64,000 nt of DNA from Nocardia jejuensis NBRC 103114 (lineage in GTDB: Bacteria; Actinomycetota; Actinomycetes; Mycobacteriales; Mycobacteriaceae), in contig NZ_BDBU01000034.1 of assembly GCF_001613145.1 (NCBI RefSeq), forward strand, positions 1 to 64,000, read 5' to 3'. The position numbers were made by a program, and so were the translations under genes. Below are positions 39,838-49,117 of this stretch, piece after piece (position 1 is the first letter of the stretch; the number at the start of each line of letters is the position of its first letter). Below the pieces are notes generated by a model. It was not told the origin of the DNA and made no database searches. It saw nothing but the letters and a program-made list of their open reading frames with translations.

Positions 39838-41625
39838 TCAGTAACCCGCGGGTAGCGCCGTGACCATGTCACGCGTCACCGCCACCGCATTGTCGGAACT
39901 GCCGCCGCGCACCACCAGGGTCGCCCAGGCGAGGTCCCCGCGGTAGCCGATGAACCAGGAGTGCGAACCGCCGTCGACTTCGGCCTCACCCGTCTTGCCG
40001 TACACCTCGCCCTGATCGACGATGCGCTCGGCCGTACCGCCGAGCACCACCTTGCGCATCATCAGGCGCAGCCCGTCGATCACCGACGAGGACAACTCCG
40101 GCCGATCACCCGAGACCTGAGTGGGATGGCCCGAGATCAGATACGGCAGCGGCGCGGTCCCGTTCGCGACCGTCGATGCCACCAGAGCCAGGCCGAACGG
40201 GCTCACCAGCACCTTGCCCTGCCCGATGCCGTCCTCCGCGCGCTGCACCATGTCCTCGTCCTCGGGCACCGAGCCCGACACGGTCGGCAGACCGACCACC
40301 GAATAGTCCGGGCCCAGACCCATGGCCGCCGCCGCGGTCTTGAGATCCGAGCCGTCCAGCTCCGAGGCGATCTTCGCGAACGCGGTATTGCAGGAGCGCT
40401 CGTACGCGGTCGACATCGGCACATCGCCGACCGAGAAGAGGTTGTAGTTCGGAATCGTGCGCTCTCCGACGATGATCTGACTCGGGCACGGCACCACGGT
40501 GTCCGGCGTGGCCTGACCCCCGGTCATGGCGGCGGCCGCCGTCACCGTCTTGAAGGTCGAGCCGGGCGGGTACAGACCGGAGGCCGCGACCGGGCCGTCG
40601 GAATCGGCGGCCTCGTTCTGCGCGATGGCCAGGATCGCGCCGCTGGAGGGCTCCATCACCACCATCATGGCCTGCTCCTGACGCAGGTCCACCGCCCGCT
40701 GCGCGGCGATCTGCACATTACGGTCGATGCTCAGCGAGAACGACGGCGAAGTCTGGGGCGCGACCTCCTTCAGCACATCGGTGTCCGCACCGTTGGAGTT
40801 CACCGTGACCACGCTCCACCCGGCCTTGCCGTCCACCTCGTCGATGACCGTCTTGCGGATCTGAGTGAGCAGGTCCGGCGCGAACTTTCGATCGGTGGGG
40901 ACCAGATCCCATTCCTTGGTGTACGTCACGCCGGGCAGATCGGCCAGCTCCGAGCCGAACTGACCGAACTCCCACTCGGTCAGCAGCGGGGCCACGTAGA
41001 CGCCGTCGGACTTGCGCGCGGTGTCGAGAATCGATATGCCGGTCAGCTTCTCGTCGATCGATCGCAGTCCGGCCGCGAGCGTGTTCGCGGTGCCGAGGCG
41101 GTCGTGTGCGGCGGCCGGTGTGAAGACCACCCGGTAGACCGCGCCCGGAACCAGCACATCGGTGCCCGAACGCTCGTTCACCCGCGCGCGCGGCGCGGGC
41201 GTCGAACGCAGCTGCAGGGTCTGGGTATTGCCCAGTTGCGGATGGATGTCCGCGGAGGTCCAGCGCACTTCCCAGCGGCCCTCACTGCGGCCCATCTGCA
41301 ACTGGCCGGAATAGGACCAGACCCGATCCTTGGGCATGTGCCACTCGTAGGTGTAGTCCACGACGGCCGTGTCGCCGGTGACGCGGGCGTCGCCGGTCTG
41401 CGCGATCAGTTTCTCGCCCTGAAGCAGGTCCCACGCCGAAGTCATTGCCGCGGCGGCCTTTTCGGGCTGGCTGGTGAGCGCGGCCGCGGCCTCGACGTCG
41501 TGGTCCCCGAAGGCGGTCACGAAGGCGTCGGCGGTCTGCGCCGGACCCTGCGGACCCGACGAGCATCCAACGGTGGCAACCGATATCGCGGCTGCGACGA
41601 TCAAGGTGAGAACCCGTTTCGACAT
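39838..41625 (-). CDS. Class B penicillin-binding lipoprotein with MecA_N domain
   Basis: The 595-residue protein cross-links peptidoglycan outside the membrane. It begins with MSKRVLTLIVAAAISVATVGCSSG, a lipobox whose Cys is about residue 22. An NTF2-like MecA_N domain (AQTADAFVTAFGDHDVEAAA) and a dimerisation domain precede the transpeptidase, which carries STFK (Ser near 357 in LYPPGSTFKTV), SCN in AYERSCNTAF and KTG in VYGKTGEAEVDGG. The layout matches M. tuberculosis Rv2864c, which occupies the same place near ispG, rip1 and dxr. The frame opens at 41646, but ATG 41625 gives a normal signal peptide. Confidence 0.93.
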   Translation of the reverse strand: MSKRVLTLIVAAAISVATVGCSSGPQGPAQTADAFVTAFGDHDVEAAAALTSQPEKAAAAMTSAWDLLQGEKLIAQTGDARVTGDTAVVDYTYEWHMPKDRVWSYSGQLQMGRSEGRWEVRWTSADIHPQLGNTQTLQLRSTPAPRARVNERSGTDVLVPGAVYRVVFTPAAAHDRLGTANTLAAGLRSIDEKLTGISILDTARKSDGVYVAPLLTEWEFGQFGSELADLPGVTYTKEWDLVPTDRKFAPDLLTQIRKTVIDEVDGKAGWSVVTVNSNGADTDVLKEVAPQTSPSFSLSIDRNVQIAAQRAVDLRQEQAMMVVMEPSSGAILAIAQNEAADSDGPVAASGLYPPGSTFKTVTAAAAMTGGQATPDTVVPCPSQIIVGERTIPNYNLFSVGDVPMSTAYERSCNTAFAKIASELDGSDLKTAAAAMGLGPDYSVVGLPTVSGSVPEDEDMVQRAEDGIGQGKVLVSPFGLALVASTVANGTAPLPYLISGHPTQVSGDRPELSSSVIDGLRLMMRKVVLGGTAERIVDQGEVYGKTGEAEVDGGSHSWFIGYRGDLAWATLVVRGGSSDNAVAVTRDMVTALPAGY

Positions 41626-41724
41626 CGGCACAGATGCTAGAGCCAACTACCGGCAAATTATCGCGACACACGGCACCGGAGCGAATCCCGGTAGAACTCA
41701 CAAGATTCGAGAGCCGAGCAGCAA

Positions 41725-41748
41725 CTTCTCTGCCGGCCGACAGAGAAG
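41725..41748 (-). terminator. Hairpin after the GNAT gene
   Basis: CTTCTCTG (41725-41732) and CAGAGAAG (41741-41748) form an 8-bp stem with an 8-nt loop, starting four nt after the GNAT stop codon on the reverse strand. It separates that gene from the PBP gene downstream. Confidence 0.6.
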
Positions 41749-41751
41749 CTG

Positions 41752-42621
41752 TCAGTCCAGCAGCACGGTCGCAAATGTTGCGATCTGTTCGAATCCGACC
41801 TTCTTGTACGCGCGCCGCGCGACCTCGTTGTAGCAGTTCACGTACAGACTCGCGGCGCGGCCGGAGGCCACCACCACATTGGCGACCGCGGCAGTGCCGG
41901 ACGTCCCGTAGCCCTGACCGCGCCGATCCGGATGCACCCACACACCCTGGATCTGGCCGGTGCGCCGCGAGAGTGCGCCCACCTCGGCCTTGAAGACCAC
42001 CTCACCGTCCTCGAAACGTGCCCAGGCCCGGCCGGATTCGATGAGACCGGCCACCCGGCGGCGATACCCCCGGCCACCGTCCCCGGCACGCGGATCCACC
42101 CCGATCTCCTCGGTGAACATGGCGACCGCGGCGACCAGGTATCGATCGATCTCCTCGGGACGGACCCGGCGCACCCGCAGATCCGGGGTCACCGCCGCGG
42201 TGCGCTCGAGCGCCAGCAGCGGCTGGTCCGCTCGCAGCTCCCGCGGTGGACCCCAGTGCTCGGCCAACAGGTCCCACAGGGGCAGCGCCAGCTCACGACG
42301 GCCGACCACCGACGAGCAGATGCGCGGCCCGCGCACGGCGCGATCGGCGAAGGCGCGCAGATCCGCGCGACTGCCTTTGAGGGGAACGAGATTCGCGCCG
42401 GAGAAGCACAGCGAATCCGCGGGACCGCCACGGCTCCACAGCTCGCCATAGGCGCCACGGCTGTCCAGCCCGAATTCCTGCAACCGGGCGGACACCATGC
42501 AACTCGCCACCGGGTCGGTGTCGAGAACTCGCAAAACCTGCGTCAAATCGCGGTTCGCGAGCTGACGGGCTCCGGACTGTTTGGTCCGGCGAGTCGGCTC
42601 CAGCACACTCCGCACGTTCAC
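41752..42621 (-). CDS. DUF4081-GNAT two-domain acetyltransferase
   Basis: The 289-residue protein has an N-terminal DUF4081-like region (VLRVLDTDPVASCMVSARLQ, SLCFSGANLVPL) and a C-terminal GNAT domain with IQGVWVHPDRRGQGYGTSGT as the acetyl-CoA loop and LYVNCYNEVARRAYKKVGFE as the final helix. It is cytosolic; the acceptor is unknown. It lies between ispG and the PBP gene, the same position as Rv2867c in M. tuberculosis. Its N-terminal start at ATG 42621 is 83 nt after ispG, so the two may share a transcript. Confidence 0.9.
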   Translation of the reverse strand: MNVRSVLEPTRRTKQSGARQLANRDLTQVLRVLDTDPVASCMVSARLQEFGLDSRGAYGELWSRGGPADSLCFSGANLVPLKGSRADLRAFADRAVRGPRICSSVVGRRELALPLWDLLAEHWGPPRELRADQPLLALERTAAVTPDLRVRRVRPEEIDRYLVAAVAMFTEEIGVDPRAGDGGRGYRRRVAGLIESGRAWARFEDGEVVFKAEVGALSRRTGQIQGVWVHPDRRGQGYGTSGTAAVANVVVASGRAASLYVNCYNEVARRAYKKVGFEQIATFATVLLD

Positions 42622-42704
42622 AGCCTGCCAGAAGTTGCGAGAACGTGCCGGATTATTGGCTGAGACGGTTGTCCGGCCCGGTCGGAACCGGTCGGCACCA
42701 CCGA

Positions 42705-43862
42705 TCAGCCCGCGCTGACAACCGGCGAACCGCTGCCGGCGGCCTCGCCCATCTCCTCGGCGATGCGCATGGCCTCCTCGATGAGGGTTTCCACGATCAG
42801 ATGCTCGGGCACGGTCTTGATGACCTCGCCCTTGACGAAGATCTGGCCCTTGCCGTTACCGGAGGCGACGCCCAGATCAGCCTCGCGGGCCTCGCCGGGA
42901 CCGTTCACGACGCAGCCCATGACGGCCACCCGCAGCGGCACCTCCATGCCCTCCAGACCGGCCGAGACAGCATTGGCGAGGGTGTAGACGTCGACCTGCG
43001 CGCGACCGCACGACGGGCAGGACACGATCTCCAGCTTGCGGGGACGCAGGTTCAGCGACTGCAGGATCTGGTCGCCGACCTTGATCTCCTCGGCCGGCGG
43101 AGCGGAGAGCGAGACGCGGATGGTGTCGCCGATGCCCTCGCTCAGCAGCGCGCCGAAGGCGACAGCCGACTTGATGGTGCCCTGGAAGGCGGGGCCGGCC
43201 TCGGTCACGCCCAGGTGCAGCGGGTAGTCCGACTGCGCGGCGAGCTGACGGTAGGCCTCGACCATGACGACCGGATCGTTGTGCTTGACCGAGATCTTGA
43301 TATTGCCGAAGCCGTGATCCTCGAACAGGCTCGCCTCCCACAGCGCGGACTCCACCAGCGCCTCGGGGGTGGCCTTGCCGTACTTCTCGAGCATCCGCTT
43401 GTCGAGCGAACCGGCGTTGACGCCGATCCGGATCGGGATCCCCGCGGCGGCGGCGGCCTTGGCGACCTCGCCGACGCGGCCGTCGAATTCCTTGATATTG
43501 CCCGGATTCACGCGCACCGCGGCACATCCGGCGTCGATGGCCGCGAAGATGTAGCGGGGCTGGAAGTGGATATCGGCGATGACGGGGATCTTCGACTTCT
43601 TGGCGATGATGGCCAGCGCGTCGGCGTCCTCCTGGCGCGGGCATGCCACCCGCACGATGTCGCAGCCCGAGGCGGTCAGTTCCGCGATCTGCTGCAACGT
43701 TGCGTTCACGTCGTGGGTTTTGGTGGTGGTCATGGACTGGACCGAGATCGGGAACTCGCTGCCCACTCCGACCTTGCCCACCATGAGCTGGCGAGTTTTA
43801 CGCCGGGGCGCGAGAACCGCCGCGGGCGCGGCCGGCATCCCCAAAGCGATAGCACTGCTCAC
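42705..43862 (-). CDS. ispG: 4-hydroxy-3-methylbut-2-enyl diphosphate synthase (IspG/GcpE)
   Basis: The 385-residue iron-sulfur enzyme converts methylerythritol cyclodiphosphate to HMBPP in the MEP isoprenoid pathway. The N-terminal TIM barrel opens with VGKVGVGSEFPISVQSMTTT; the C-terminal cluster-binding cysteines are in VSCPSCGRAQVDVY and VMGCVVNGPGEAREAD, with the glutamate ligand nearby. It has full bacterial length, without the plant-type insert. It is clustered with dxr, another MEP gene, as in mycobacteria. ATG 43862 lies in the 155-nt gap facing the divergent endonuclease V gene. Confidence 0.97.
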   Translation of the reverse strand: MSSAIALGMPAAPAAVLAPRRKTRQLMVGKVGVGSEFPISVQSMTTTKTHDVNATLQQIAELTASGCDIVRVACPRQEDADALAIIAKKSKIPVIADIHFQPRYIFAAIDAGCAAVRVNPGNIKEFDGRVGEVAKAAAAAGIPIRIGVNAGSLDKRMLEKYGKATPEALVESALWEASLFEDHGFGNIKISVKHNDPVVMVEAYRQLAAQSDYPLHLGVTEAGPAFQGTIKSAVAFGALLSEGIGDTIRVSLSAPPAEEIKVGDQILQSLNLRPRKLEIVSCPSCGRAQVDVYTLANAVSAGLEGMEVPLRVAVMGCVVNGPGEAREADLGVASGNGKGQIFVKGEVIKTVPEHLIVETLIEEAMRIAEEMGEAAGSGSPVVSAG

Positions 43863-44017
43863 GACTGGCTGCCTACTTTCGTCAAGTCCTCACACCTTCC
43901 GATCCCGAGCTTACCGACGCCCGGATACCGGCTGCCCTGTGACGGCGGCGACAACGGTACACATCCCGGGCGTCCGGTCCGGAACCGACCGGCGCCTACA
44001 ACTGTTATTCGTCACCG

Positions 44018-44731
44018 ATGCTGCGAAGGTTTACGGTTCGAAATGTGAAGGTAGCGAACAGCGAACCATGGCCTCGCAACCCCGAAGAGGCGATGGCACT
44101 TCAGGATCGGCTGCGTACCCGGGTGATCACCGCCAACCCCCGGCCACCACGGTTCCCGATCGTCGCCGGGCTGGACTCCGCCTACGACGAGCAGGGGAAT
44201 GTCGCCGCGGCCGTGGTGGCGCTGGACGGTGAGAGCCTCGAGACGATCGAGACCGCTACCGCCCGGGGTACGACGAGTTTCCCGTATGTTCCCGGACTGT
44301 TGGCCTTCCGCGAGCTGCCGACCACCCTGTCCGCACTCGAAAATCTCACCGTCACACCGGATCTGCTGGTGTGCGATTCCCAGGGGCTGGCGCATCCGCG
44401 GCGCTTCGGGTTCGCCTGTCATATCGGCGTGGTGACCGGCGTGCCGACCATCGGTGTGGCGAAGAACGCGTGGGGTGAGTTCGAGACGCCGGGTCAGGAG
44501 CGCGGATCCTGGTCGGACATCGTGATCGACGGGGACGTGGTGGGACGCGCGTTGCGCACGCGCACGGCGGTCAAGCCGGTGTTCGTGTCGGTGGGCCACC
44601 TCATCGACATCGACACCGCGTGTGCACAGGTACTCGCGCTGACTTCGCAATTCCGGCAGCCCGAGACCACTCGCCGGGCAGATCGGCTCTGCAGGGAGCT
44701 GTTGAGCGACATCGGCGCGCACTCGGGCTAG
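44018..44731 (+). CDS. nfi: Endonuclease V (deoxyinosine 3' endonuclease)
   Basis: The 237-residue enzyme nicks DNA at the second phosphodiester bond 3' of deoxyinosine. The wedge motif FPYVPGLLAFRELP carries the catalytic glutamate; the other acidic residues are in IVAGLDSAYD and LLVCDSQGLAHPRRFGFACH. In the last motif Gly-His of E. coli Nfi (DGHG) is replaced by Ser-Gln, while the aspartate is kept. The first 10-20 residues are atypical and GTG 44045 is an alternative start. Its stop codon shares CTAG with the stop of the convergent TerD-HNH gene. Confidence 0.9.
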   Translation: MLRRFTVRNVKVANSEPWPRNPEEAMALQDRLRTRVITANPRPPRFPIVAGLDSAYDEQGNVAAAVVALDGESLETIETATARGTTSFPYVPGLLAFRELPTTLSALENLTVTPDLLVCDSQGLAHPRRFGFACHIGVVTGVPTIGVAKNAWGEFETPGQERGSWSDIVIDGDVVGRALRTRTAVKPVFVSVGHLIDIDTACAQVLALTSQFRQPETTRRADRLCRELLSDIGAHSG

Positions 44732-46398
44732 ATGCGCGCGCCCTTCTGCAGATTGCATGAGCGGCACAGGATCTGGAGATTGTCGACGCTGGTCGCGCCG
44801 CCGCGACTCCACGGGATGATGTGGTCGAACTCCAGGTACTGATCGTCGCTGCACTGCACGCATCTGCCGCCGTCCCGCTGCCAGACCCGGGATTTCACAT
44901 CCTGCGCGATGGCCCGGGTGTCCCGGGTCCCCGGCGCCAGGACCAGCCGTTTGGCCACCCGCAGCGCACCCTCGAGGACGGCTGCGACGTATTCGGAATC
45001 GGGTACCCGATAGGTGCCGCCGCCGCGCGCGGTCGTCGCCTCGATGACCACGGTGTCGTACTCGTTGCGGATCGAGACCATGCGCGCCCAGGCCAGTTCG
45101 GTGCCCGCGCCGTTGCCCACGAAGCGCAGTTTCCGGCTGCTGCCGATCAGCCGGCCGCTGACGAATTTTGGTCCGCCGGCCAGGTACCTGATCTGGGTGG
45201 CGTTGACATCCAGGTACAGCAGCTCGTCGGCCTCCAGGTGCAGATCCGGACGCTCCACCCGGGGCAGGTCCCCGACCTTCACCTGAGTCAGCGAGCGCCC
45301 GCGCAGCATGCGCCGGCGCAGCTGATCGATGTGTGCGCGCGCCGCGCCGAGATCCACGGCCATCTGCAATTCCACGATCGCGCGCTCGAACTCGTCGAGT
45401 TCGTCGTGCTCCACCTCGCCGTCCGCGAACGCGAAGGCGACCACCCGTTCGAGGTACGCCACCGCGAGCGGGCGCAGCGCCTCGCGGCCGGTGACGTCAC
45501 TGATCATGTGGAATCGCAACCGTTCCCACAGTTCGTCCCAGCGCGGACCGCGCGGCCCGTCGGACAGCAGCACCTGCCAGGCGTGCGCGCGCCAGGATTC
45601 CAGCAGCGAATTGACTTCGCTCTCACAGGCGCGGCAGGGCGGCGCGACGCCGAAGCGCGGCACCCGCTTGGGCTGACCGCACCGTGCGCACCTGTTCGGA
45701 TCGTCGCCCGGCACCGCGGGCCGGTAGTCCTGGGTCCAGGCCGAGCCGTTCCACCAGCGCACGCGCGAGCCGTCACCGGCGGTGCTATACCAGCCCGCGA
45801 TCCTCGACGAATCGGGTGCGGGGTACGACGGAGACGATGGCGCGGGCGGCTGGATCGGGGGCGAACTCGGCGGTGGGGCAGGTGCGGCAGCCGCGGGCTC
45901 GTCGTCCACCTCGACGCCGAATTCCTCTGCCAGACCCCGCAATCCGCTGTCCCAGCCCTGACCGACGGCGCGGAACTTCCACTCTCCGCGCCGCCGGTAG
46001 AACTCCCCCAGCACCATGGCGGTGACCGCCTCGGACCGCTGGAGCTGGTATTTGAGCAGGATTCCGTCCGCGTCCCAGATCGTCAGGGTCAGGCCCGCGA
46101 CATCCTGGAACGAACCGGGCTCCACCGATCCGGCGATCACCACCCGGGTGATGTCGGATTCGATGGCGTCCAGCGCCAGTCGCACGGTCGCGCGCCCGGG
46201 GGCGGCGTCCTCCAATTCGACTGTCCCCGAGGGGTGCCGGGGCGCGTTGAAGAAGACGAAGTCGTCGTTGGACCGGATCTTGCCGGTGTCGGTCAGCAGC
46301 AGGGCCTGCGGATCGATCTCACGATCCGAGCCCCATTCCAACACCAGCGATACCGAGGGTGCGTCTACGGGCGCATTCGCTCCACGCGTCAATTCCAC
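44728..46398 (-). CDS. TerD / DUF2510 / zinc / TerB-like / PH-like / HNH nuclease fusion protein
   Basis: The 556-residue protein is a chain of stress-system domains. Residues 1-165 are a TerD domain (VELTRGANAPVDAPSVSLVL, IRSNDDFVFFN, GEFYRRRGEWKFRAVGQGW). A Pro-rich linker (168-198) leads to a DUF2510-like motif (AGWYSTAGDGSRVRWWNG). CARCGQ and CRACES (237-258) form a four-cysteine zinc site. AFAFADGEVEHDELDEFERA (320-340) is TerB-like; 385-485 looks like a bacterial PH domain (LHLEADELLYLDVNATQIRY). HNH nuclease closes it (Cys513, Cys516, His526, Asn540, Cys545, Cys548). The frame opens at 46521 but GTG 46398 gives the normal TerD start. Ter-type fusions are linked by others to stress and phage response; the target is unknown. 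Confidence 0.88.
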   Translation of the reverse strand: MELTRGANAPVDAPSVSLVLEWGSDREIDPQALLLTDTGKIRSNDDFVFFNAPRHPSGTVELEDAAPGRATVRLALDAIESDITRVVIAGSVEPGSFQDVAGLTLTIWDADGILLKYQLQRSEAVTAMVLGEFYRRRGEWKFRAVGQGWDSGLRGLAEEFGVEVDDEPAAAAPAPPPSSPPIQPPAPSSPSYPAPDSSRIAGWYSTAGDGSRVRWWNGSAWTQDYRPAVPGDDPNRCARCGQPKRVPRFGVAPPCRACESEVNSLLESWRAHAWQVLLSDGPRGPRWDELWERLRFHMISDVTGREALRPLAVAYLERVVAFAFADGEVEHDELDEFERAIVELQMAVDLGAARAHIDQLRRRMLRGRSLTQVKVGDLPRVERPDLHLEADELLYLDVNATQIRYLAGGPKFVSGRLIGSSRKLRFVGNGAGTELAWARMVSIRNEYDTVVIEATTARGGGTYRVPDSEYVAAVLEGALRVAKRLVLAPGTRDTRAIAQDVKSRVWQRDGGRCVQCSDDQYLEFDHIIPWSRGGATSVDNLQILCRSCNLQKGARI

Positions 46399-46624
46399 GC
46401 CGCAACACCATTCCTTCACGCAGAGACCTCGAGACATCCACTGCGTCAGGAAATTTGGGACACCGATCACCAACACCCGAGCCCAGCAACGACTCCTGCG
46501 CGAAACCCTACCGACGGACACCGACGGCAGCCGAGGGCTCGAACACGGTCAGGCACGGAATGTCATCGGGTGGGCCAGCACCGTCAGAGTGCCGGATCAC
46601 AAAGTGGGAAAGGGCAACCGATCC

Positions 46625-47827
46625 TCAGGGGAAGAGCTTGACCGGATTCACGATGTCGGCGACCAGGGTCAAGATCATGTACGCGCCGCCGAGCACCACC
46701 ACGACATAGGTGGCCGGCAGCAATTTCATGTAGTCGACCGGATTGCCCGGCGGCAGACCCTTGCGGCCCCGCAGCACATTGCGCAGCTTCTCGTACAGGA
46801 CCACCGCGATATGACCGCCGTCCAGCGGCAGCAGCGGCAACAGGTTGAACGCGCCCAGGAAGAAGTTCAGGCTGGCCAGGGTGAGGATGAACATGCCCCA
46901 CACCCCGTGCTCGGCGGTCTCGCCACCGATCTTGCTCGCGCCGTAGACGCTGACCGGGGTCTCCGGATCGCGCTCGTGGCCGGTGATGGCCTGCCACAGA
47001 TCCACGACCTTGCTCGGCATCTTGGCCAGCGATTCCACGGTGCGCACCGCGATCTCACCGGTGAACGCGCCCGACGCGGGGATGGCGGAGAGCACGTTGT
47101 AGGTGACCGGACCGTAGTAGTCCTGACCGACGCCGACCTTGGAAACCGTCTTGGGCAGGCCGTTCTTCTCCGGGTAGACGACCGCCTGGTCCGGAGTGAC
47201 CGGCAGCGTCAGCGTCTGGTCCTCACGCTCGATCGTGTAGGTGAAGGTGCCCGTCTGCTTCTCGGTCTGCTCGCGGAATTCCTTCCACGTCTTGATGGGC
47301 GTGCCGTTCACGGCGGTGACCAGATCTCCGCGCTGCAATCCCGCCCGCTGCGCCGGACCCGCACCGTCGCACGGCAGTGCCTTCTGATCCGGTCCCTGAT
47401 TGGCGACACAGCTCATCGCGCCCAGCTGCGTCTCCGCGGGCTGATCGAAACGCGGCAGACCCCACACCACGGCGAGCAGCATGATCAGCAGGAAGCCGAG
47501 CGCGAAGTTCATCAGGATTCCGCCGAACATGACCAGCAGGCGCTTCCAGGTGGCCTGGCGGTACATGGCGCGGTCAAGCTCTTCGGGTTCCAGCTCGTCC
47601 AGGGCGGTCATGCCCGCGATATCGCAGAAACCGCCCAGCGGCAACGCTTTCAGACCGTATTCGGTCTCACCGCGCTGCCACGAGAACACCTTCGGGCCGA
47701 AGCCGACGAAGTAGCGCCGCACCTTCATCCCGGTGGCCTGCGCGGTCCACATGTGGCCGCATTCGTGCAGTGCGACCGACACGGTGATACCGAGGGCGAA
47801 CAGAACGAAGCCGATCGCATACGCCAT
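46625..47827 (-). CDS. rip1: Site-2 intramembrane zinc metalloprotease Rip1
   Basis: The 400-residue membrane protease cleaves transmembrane anti-sigma factors and other substrates within the membrane. The zinc motif H21-E-C-G-H25 lies in the first membrane helix, a PDZ domain spans about residues 115-220 (RAGLQRGDLVTAVNGTPI), and the second metal motif is in FNLLPLLPLDGGHI near 340. It has the four-helix layout of actinobacterial Rip1/Rv2869c. It lies 22 nt after dxr and is surely cotranscribed with it. The cysteine in HECGH is normal for this group. Confidence 0.95.
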   Translation of the reverse strand: MAYAIGFVLFALGITVSVALHECGHMWTAQATGMKVRRYFVGFGPKVFSWQRGETEYGLKALPLGGFCDIAGMTALDELEPEELDRAMYRQATWKRLLVMFGGILMNFALGFLLIMLLAVVWGLPRFDQPAETQLGAMSCVANQGPDQKALPCDGAGPAQRAGLQRGDLVTAVNGTPIKTWKEFREQTEKQTGTFTYTIEREDQTLTLPVTPDQAVVYPEKNGLPKTVSKVGVGQDYYGPVTYNVLSAIPASGAFTGEIAVRTVESLAKMPSKVVDLWQAITGHERDPETPVSVYGASKIGGETAEHGVWGMFILTLASLNFFLGAFNLLPLLPLDGGHIAVVLYEKLRNVLRGRKGLPPGNPVDYMKLLPATYVVVVLGGAYMILTLVADIVNPVKLFP

Positions 47828-47849
47828 GCGGTGTCGAACCCTCCTGAAT

Positions 47850-48989
47850 TCAGCCGCGCACGATCGTGCGCGCGGTTTCTCTAGCCCACGTATCGGCCGC
47901 GAGCACCTCGTCCAAAGTACTGGGTTCCGCCGCCCACCGGTCGGCGGACTCCACCGCGCGCTGCACGGTCCGCACGATGTCGGGGAACCGGATCAGTCCG
48001 TCGAGGAAGGCCTGCACCGCGATTTCGTTGGCGGCGTTGTAGACCGCGGTCACGCAGCCGCCCGCTTTTCCGGCCTGCCTGGCCAGCTCCACGGCGGGGA
48101 AGACCTCGTTGTCCACCGGCTCGAAAGTCCAGGTGGAGGCGGTGGAGAAGTCGCAGGCGGCGGCCACGCCGGGCACCCGATCGGGCCAGCCGAGCGCCAG
48201 GCCGATGGGCAGCCTCATATCCGGCGGGCTGGCCTGGGCGAGGGTCGAACCGTCGCGGAAGGTGACCATGGAATGCACGATGGACTGCGGGTGCACGGTC
48301 ACATCGATGTCGTCGTACGGGACGCCGAAAAGCAGATGGGTTTCGATGAGCTCCAGGCCCTTGTTGACCAGCGAGGCCGAATTCAGGGTGTTCATCAGGC
48401 CCATGGACCAGGTCGGATGGGTCTTGGCCTCGGCCGGATTCACCGATTCGAGCATTTCGGCGGTCCAGCCGCGGAACGGTCCGCCCGAGGCCGTCAACAC
48501 CAGTTTCGCGACCTCGTCCGCGCGCCCGCCGCGCAGGCACTGCGCCAGCGCCGAATGCTCGGAGTCCACCGGCACGATCTGACCGGGAGCCGCGGCGCGG
48601 GTCACCAGCGAGCCGCCCGCGACCAGGGATTCCTTGTTGGCCAGGGCAAGTCGGCGACCCGAGTGCAGGGTGGCCAGGGTCGGTTCCAGGCCCAGCGAGC
48701 CGACCAGCGCGTTGAGCACCACGTCCGCGTCGGTGCGCCGGACCAGTTCGGTCGCCGCATCCGGACCGGCCAGCGCCACACCGAGTTTCGCCGCCGTGGC
48801 CTCGTCGGCGATGGCGACGTTCCGGGTGCCGGTGGCCTCGATCTGCCGAGCCAGCAATTCGGGATTGCCGCCGCGCGCGGCCAATCCGACCACTTCGAAG
48901 CGGTCGGGGTTGGCGGCGATCACCTCCAGCGCCTGAGTACCGATCGAACCCGTGCTGCCCAGCAGCAGAACCTTCACAACGTCGGACAC
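47850..48989 (-). CDS. dxr: 1-deoxy-D-xylulose 5-phosphate reductoisomerase
   Basis: The 379-residue enzyme converts DXP to methylerythritol 4-phosphate with NADPH, the committed step of the MEP pathway and the fosmidomycin target. The Rossmann motif VLLLGSTGSIGTQALEV begins the protein; PVDSEHSALAQCLRG, TASGGPFRGW and HPTWSMG are the family active-site blocks. The open frame reaches 49043, but GTG 48989 (VSDVVKVLLLG) is chosen for GGGAG ten nt upstream; ATG 48998 is possible. It heads the dxr-rip1 operon. With ispG it marks the MEP pathway as the isoprenoid route here. Confidence 0.96.
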   Translation of the reverse strand: MSDVVKVLLLGSTGSIGTQALEVIAANPDRFEVVGLAARGGNPELLARQIEATGTRNVAIADEATAAKLGVALAGPDAATELVRRTDADVVLNALVGSLGLEPTLATLHSGRRLALANKESLVAGGSLVTRAAAPGQIVPVDSEHSALAQCLRGGRADEVAKLVLTASGGPFRGWTAEMLESVNPAEAKTHPTWSMGLMNTLNSASLVNKGLELIETHLLFGVPYDDIDVTVHPQSIVHSMVTFRDGSTLAQASPPDMRLPIGLALGWPDRVPGVAAACDFSTASTWTFEPVDNEVFPAVELARQAGKAGGCVTAVYNAANEIAVQAFLDGLIRFPDIVRTVQRAVESADRWAAEPSTLDEVLAADTWARETARTIVRG

Positions 48990-49117
48990 GCGCCCCATTC
49001 TCCCTGCCGCCCAAACCTCGGTCACACGCCGCCTCGCCGCCACCCTGCTGGCTACGACGCCCGGTCGTATGCCACCATATGGCTCAGTATTCGATTCGAG
49101 CCATATAAGGAGCGAAA

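Noticed and set aside
46399..46521. 41-residue N-terminal extension of the TerD fusion
   Set aside because: Arg/Ser/Trp-rich, not TerD-like; TerD proteins begin at (M/V)ELTRGAN.
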